A DNA stretch of 64,000 nt from Eikenella corrodens. Lineage in GTDB: Bacteria > Pseudomonadota > Gammaproteobacteria > Burkholderiales > Neisseriaceae. The notes below the pieces were generated by a model that was given only the letters and a program-made list of their open reading frames with translations, was not told the DNA's origin and did not search any database. The stretch is from positions 2,356,001-2,420,000 of the forward strand of contig NZ_CP034670.1 of NCBI RefSeq assembly GCF_003990355.1, read 5' to 3'. The stretch's first letter is position 1. Each line of letters begins with the position of its first letter. A program made the translations under genes and the position numbers. Below are positions 61,020 through 64,000 of the stretch, one piece after another.

Positions 61020-62684
61020 ATGAGCGTCGGACTATTGCGTGTCCTGTTTCAAAATAAGTTGATTGGGCAGGATCAGGTTGAAAAATACCGAGAAAACATT
61101 AATCAAAACAAAAATATCATTCCTATGCTAGCTGAGGCAGGCATTATCCAACAAAAAGATTTACTGTTGCTGCTGGCTAAATTGTTCCATTATCCGATGA
61201 TGGATTTATCCCGCTACTCGCGTTCGATGCTGGTACAGGATGTCATTAATGATACCCAGATGCTGGAGTACCGTTGTGTCCCTTTATTCAAGCGTGGGCA
61301 AAAACTGTTTTTAGGTGTATCCAACCCCACACTGTTGCAAATATACCAACAATTGGTTTTTCCCAGTGGTTTGTCCGTCGATTTGGTGCTGGTCAATGAC
61401 GAGCAGCTGGATAGATTGCTGGAATTCGCCAGCCAAGCCTCCACTGCCATCCTAGATGAAATTTCCGAGAATCCGGATGGCAAACCAATATTACTGGACG
61501 GCGAATCAGAAGACGGCCCGATTGCCAAATTCATTCACAAAGTGCTGTCTGATGCCCTAAATACCGGCGCCTCAGATATCCATTTTGAGTTTTATGAAGA
61601 AATGGCACGCATCCGATTCCGTACTGACGGTCAATTGCGCGAAGTGGTGCAGCCTCCGCTCAACATCCGCGGGCAGATTGCTTCGCGTATCAAGGTAATG
61701 TCGAAAATGGACATTTCCGAAAAACGCATACCGCAGGACGGCCGTATCCAGATCCAGTTCCATAAAAACCAAAAGCCGATCGACTTTCGTGTAAATACGC
61801 TGCCTACACTATTCGGCGAAAAAATTGTAATGCGTATTCTGAATTCAGATGCTGCCACGTTGAATATCGACCAACTGGGTTTCGAACCTTTCCAAAAAGA
61901 ATTACTACTGGAGGCCATCCACCGCCCATACGGCATGGTGCTGGTTACCGGCCCGACCGGTTCGGGTAAAACCGTGTCGCTGTATACCTGTCTAAACATC
62001 TTGAATACCGACAGTGTAAACATCTCCACCGCCGAAGACCCGGCCGAGATTAACTTGCCCGGTATCAATCAGGTAAACGTAAACGATAAACAGGGCATGA
62101 CATTTGCTGCAGCATTGAAAGCATTCCTGCGTCAAGACCCGGACATCATCATGGTGGGTGAGATTCGCGACTTGGAAACTGCCGATATTGCCATTAAAGC
62201 CGCGCAAACCGGCCACATGGTGTTCTCTACCCTGCATACCAATAATGCTCCGGCCACACTATCCCGTATGTTGAACATGGGGGTAGCACCGTTCAATATT
62301 GCTAGCTCGGTTAATCTGATTATGGCGCAGCGTTTGGTGCGGCGGCTGTGTACCTGCAAACAACCGATCGAGCGTCCGCCAGCTGAAGCTTTACTGAAGG
62401 TCGGCTTCACTGAAGAAGACTTAGCCAAGGACGCCTGGCAGTTATACCGTCAAGTGGGTTGTGACCGGTGCAGAGGAAAAGGTTTCAAAGGACGAGCCGG
62501 TGTATATGAAATCATGCCGGTTACCGATGCCATGCAGAAAATCATCATCAATAACGGTACCGAAGTGGATATTGCTCAACAAGCCTACGCTGATGGATTG
62601 GTGGACCTGCGCCGAGCCGGTATTTTAAAAGCAATGCAAGGTATTACCACCTTAGAAGAAATCCTTGCCAGCACTAACGACTAA
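61020..62684 (+). CDS. pilF: Type IV pilus assembly ATPase PilF (PilB family)
   Basis: 554 residues of the GspE/PilB family. The N-terminal ~150 residues are the MshEN-like domain. GPTGSGKT near residue 311 is Walker A, DPDIIMVGEIRDLETADIAIKAAQTGH holds the Walker B box, and a zinc-binding tetracysteine (CTC near 444 and CDRCRG near 481) is present. It powers pilus extension and with PilG forms the inner-membrane motor. The 245-bp leader has two TATAAT-like words (about 60891 and 60910) but no sure -35. It is the neighbour of pilG, as in Neisseria. Confidence 0.95.
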   Translation: MSVGLLRVLFQNKLIGQDQVEKYRENINQNKNIIPMLAEAGIIQQKDLLLLLAKLFHYPMMDLSRYSRSMLVQDVINDTQMLEYRCVPLFKRGQKLFLGVSNPTLLQIYQQLVFPSGLSVDLVLVNDEQLDRLLEFASQASTAILDEISENPDGKPILLDGESEDGPIAKFIHKVLSDALNTGASDIHFEFYEEMARIRFRTDGQLREVVQPPLNIRGQIASRIKVMSKMDISEKRIPQDGRIQIQFHKNQKPIDFRVNTLPTLFGEKIVMRILNSDAATLNIDQLGFEPFQKELLLEAIHRPYGMVLVTGPTGSGKTVSLYTCLNILNTDSVNISTAEDPAEINLPGINQVNVNDKQGMTFAAALKAFLRQDPDIIMVGEIRDLETADIAIKAAQTGHMVFSTLHTNNAPATLSRMLNMGVAPFNIASSVNLIMAQRLVRRLCTCKQPIERPPAEALLKVGFTEEDLAKDAWQLYRQVGCDRCRGKGFKGRAGVYEIMPVTDAMQKIIINNGTEVDIAQQAYADGLVDLRRAGILKAMQGITTLEEILASTND

Positions 62685-62715
62685 TAAAGATCGTTTCATT
62701 TAAAAGGGAATCATC

Positions 62716-63951
62716 ATGGCTACAAACAAACGAAACCAATCCAATAAAAAAGTGGCGGGAACCAGCTACGAATTTGAAGGCCGGCACCTAGAGTCCGAGC
62801 AAATCGTCCGTGGCGAGGTAGTTGCCAAAGACGAGCAGGACGCACGTGCCAAACTTGCCCGCCGCCGAATCAAGGTTATCAGCCTGCATAAAAAGAAAAA
62901 AGTTCGCGAAAAGAAAATCACCCAGGGCGACATTACCGTATTCACCCGCCAGCTATCCACTATGATGAAAGCAGGCCTACCGGTGATGCAGGCGTTTGAT
63001 ATTGTAGCCAAAGGCCACTCCAACGCCTCCATGACCAAGCTCTTGATGGAAGTGCGCAACGACATCGAACAAGGTACCTCTATGGCCAATGCATTCCGCA
63101 AGCATCCGAAATATTTTGATGACTTCTATTGCAACCTGGTGGATGCCGGTGAGGCAGGCGGTGTACTGGAAAACCTGCTGGATAAACTGGCCACCTATAT
63201 GGAAAAAACCCAGGCCATCAAAAAGAAAATCAAAAGTGCGCTTACCTATCCGATTGCAGTAGTGGTAGTAGCCATTATATTGGTTATCATCATGATGATG
63301 TTCGTATTACCAGAATTTAAAAAGGTATATGACGGCATGAACGCCGAAATGCCGGCACTAACCCAATTCATGATGGGTATTTCTGACTTTATGGTTGCAT
63401 ACGGCTGGATCGTAATCATCGCGATGATTGGTGCCGTAGTGGCTTTCATTCAATGGCATAAACGCTCCTTCGAACTGCAAAAACGTATCGATGCCCTCTT
63501 GCTCAAAATGCCTATCTTCGGCAACATCGTGGAAAAAGGCACAATTGCCCGATGGGCTCGTACCACCGCTACCCTGTTTACTGCCGGCGTACCGCTAGTA
63601 GAGGCGCTAGATTCCGTAGGCGGTGCATCAGGCAACATCATTTATGAAGAGGCTACTAAAAGCATCCGTAACCAAGTGAACCAAGGTAGCTCATTAACCA
63701 CTGCCATGGGCTCAACCGACTTGTTCCCCAATATGGTTTTGCAAATGGCCTCCATTGGTGAAGAATCCGGCTCGCTGGACGACATGCTCAACAAAGCAGC
63801 CGAATTCTATGAGGAAGAAGTGGATATTGCCGTTGCTACCCTTTCCTCCTTGATGGAACCGATTATTATGGTGGTTTTGGGCAGTATCATTGGTGTAATT
63901 CTAGTGTCCATGTACCTGCCACTGTTCAACCTGGGTAGCGTAGTTGGCTAA
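62716..63951 (+). CDS. pilG: Type IV pilus inner-membrane platform protein PilG (PilC/GspF family)
   Basis: A 411-residue type II secretion F protein. A short basic N-terminal domain is followed by two T2SSF repeats (FTRQLSTMMKAGLPVMQAFDIVAKG at about 75-100 and ARTTATLFTAGVPLVEALDSVGGASGN at about 280-305), each with transmembrane helices (VVVVAIILVIIMMMFVLPEF and IVIIAMIGAVVAFIQ), and a last helix near the C terminus. It forms the platform on which PilF acts. AGGGAA precedes the ATG, and 31 bp separate it from pilF; pilD is expected downstream, outside the window. Confidence 0.95.
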   Translation: MATNKRNQSNKKVAGTSYEFEGRHLESEQIVRGEVVAKDEQDARAKLARRRIKVISLHKKKKVREKKITQGDITVFTRQLSTMMKAGLPVMQAFDIVAKGHSNASMTKLLMEVRNDIEQGTSMANAFRKHPKYFDDFYCNLVDAGEAGGVLENLLDKLATYMEKTQAIKKKIKSALTYPIAVVVVAIILVIIMMMFVLPEFKKVYDGMNAEMPALTQFMMGISDFMVAYGWIVIIAMIGAVVAFIQWHKRSFELQKRIDALLLKMPIFGNIVEKGTIARWARTTATLFTAGVPLVEALDSVGGASGNIIYEEATKSIRNQVNQGSSLTTAMGSTDLFPNMVLQMASIGEESGSLDDMLNKAAEFYEEEVDIAVATLSSLMEPIIMVVLGSIIGVILVSMYLPLFNLGSVVG

Positions 63952-64000
63952 TATCCTCACAGCCAAATCCTCTTGTCTTTAACTATCTTACCTTTCAGGT

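Overview
The window is from a Neisseriaceae chromosome, most probably genus Eikenella. The strongest evidence is the DNA uptake sequence (DUS) dialect AGGCTACCTGAA, which occurs dozens of times on both strands, between and inside genes. From memory this is the Eikenella dialect. The gene order dxr-rseP-bamA-skp-lpxD-fabZ-lpxA, the rplM-rpsI pair, the pilF-pilG pair, a Neisseria-type porin, Correia-type repeats and an IS1016-like element all fit this family. The species cannot be fixed from the window alone.

Layout. 1-11.1 kb holds the 3' end of murB, a TetR regulator, the isoprenoid and envelope-biogenesis cluster, and two paralogous small secreted proteins. 11.2-12.9 kb is an AT-rich scar with a polymorphic-toxin tail, a probably frameshifted immunity gene and an intact IS1595-family element with target duplication. 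13-25 kb carries dusC, a DUF2459 protein, thyA, an outer-membrane barrel, a homoserine kinase with an extra C-terminal domain, adhP, an EamA exporter, a formate/nitrite channel, pseC and a porin. 25-33 kb has phoH, a LURP-one-like pseudogene split by a Correia element, a DUF454 protein, purA, a zinc-ribbon/Card1-like nuclease, purM, an SDR protein and an exported protein. 33.2-34.7 kb is a second AT-rich patch with an Imm22-like immunity gene and an unknown protein. 34.8-47.2 kb contains pseB, an RBBP9-like protein lacking its nucleophile, rplM-rpsI, yciO, glnE, metF, a third secreted paralogue, ilvC and ybaK, the last inside a ~100-bp inverted repeat. 47.5-58.4 kb has an enlarged mfd, an HNH nuclease, a cold-shock/DUF1294 membrane protein, tag, ridA, apaH, a lipoprotein and fumC. 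58.7-64 kb has tRNA-Asp, tRNA-Val, recJ, pilF and pilG.

How the genes work together. The first cluster couples early isoprenoid synthesis (Dxr, supplying undecaprenyl carrier) with outer-membrane assembly (RseP, BamA, Skp) and lipid A/fatty-acid synthesis (LpxD, FabZ, LpxA). PilF and PilG build type IV pili, which in this family import DUS-bearing DNA, so the DUS repeats and the pilus genes belong to one biology. RecJ, Mfd, Tag and the HNH protein are DNA repair or processing genes. PseB and PseC are two steps of pseudaminic acid synthesis, 11 kb apart and without the rest of the pathway here.

The most notable signals are: (i) an approximately 260-codon mosaic insertion in mfd built partly of DUS words from several dialects; (ii) foreign DUS dialects clustered at mfd and around 33.9-34.8 kb, suggesting imports from other Neisseriaceae; (iii) a ThrB fusion; (iv) a zinc-ribbon plus Card1-like nuclease between purM and purA; (v) a three-member family of four-cysteine secreted proteins; (vi) seven near-intact ~104-bp Correia elements, one disrupting a gene; and (vii) two toxin-immunity graveyards. 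Family assignments come from reading the translated sequences without database searches.
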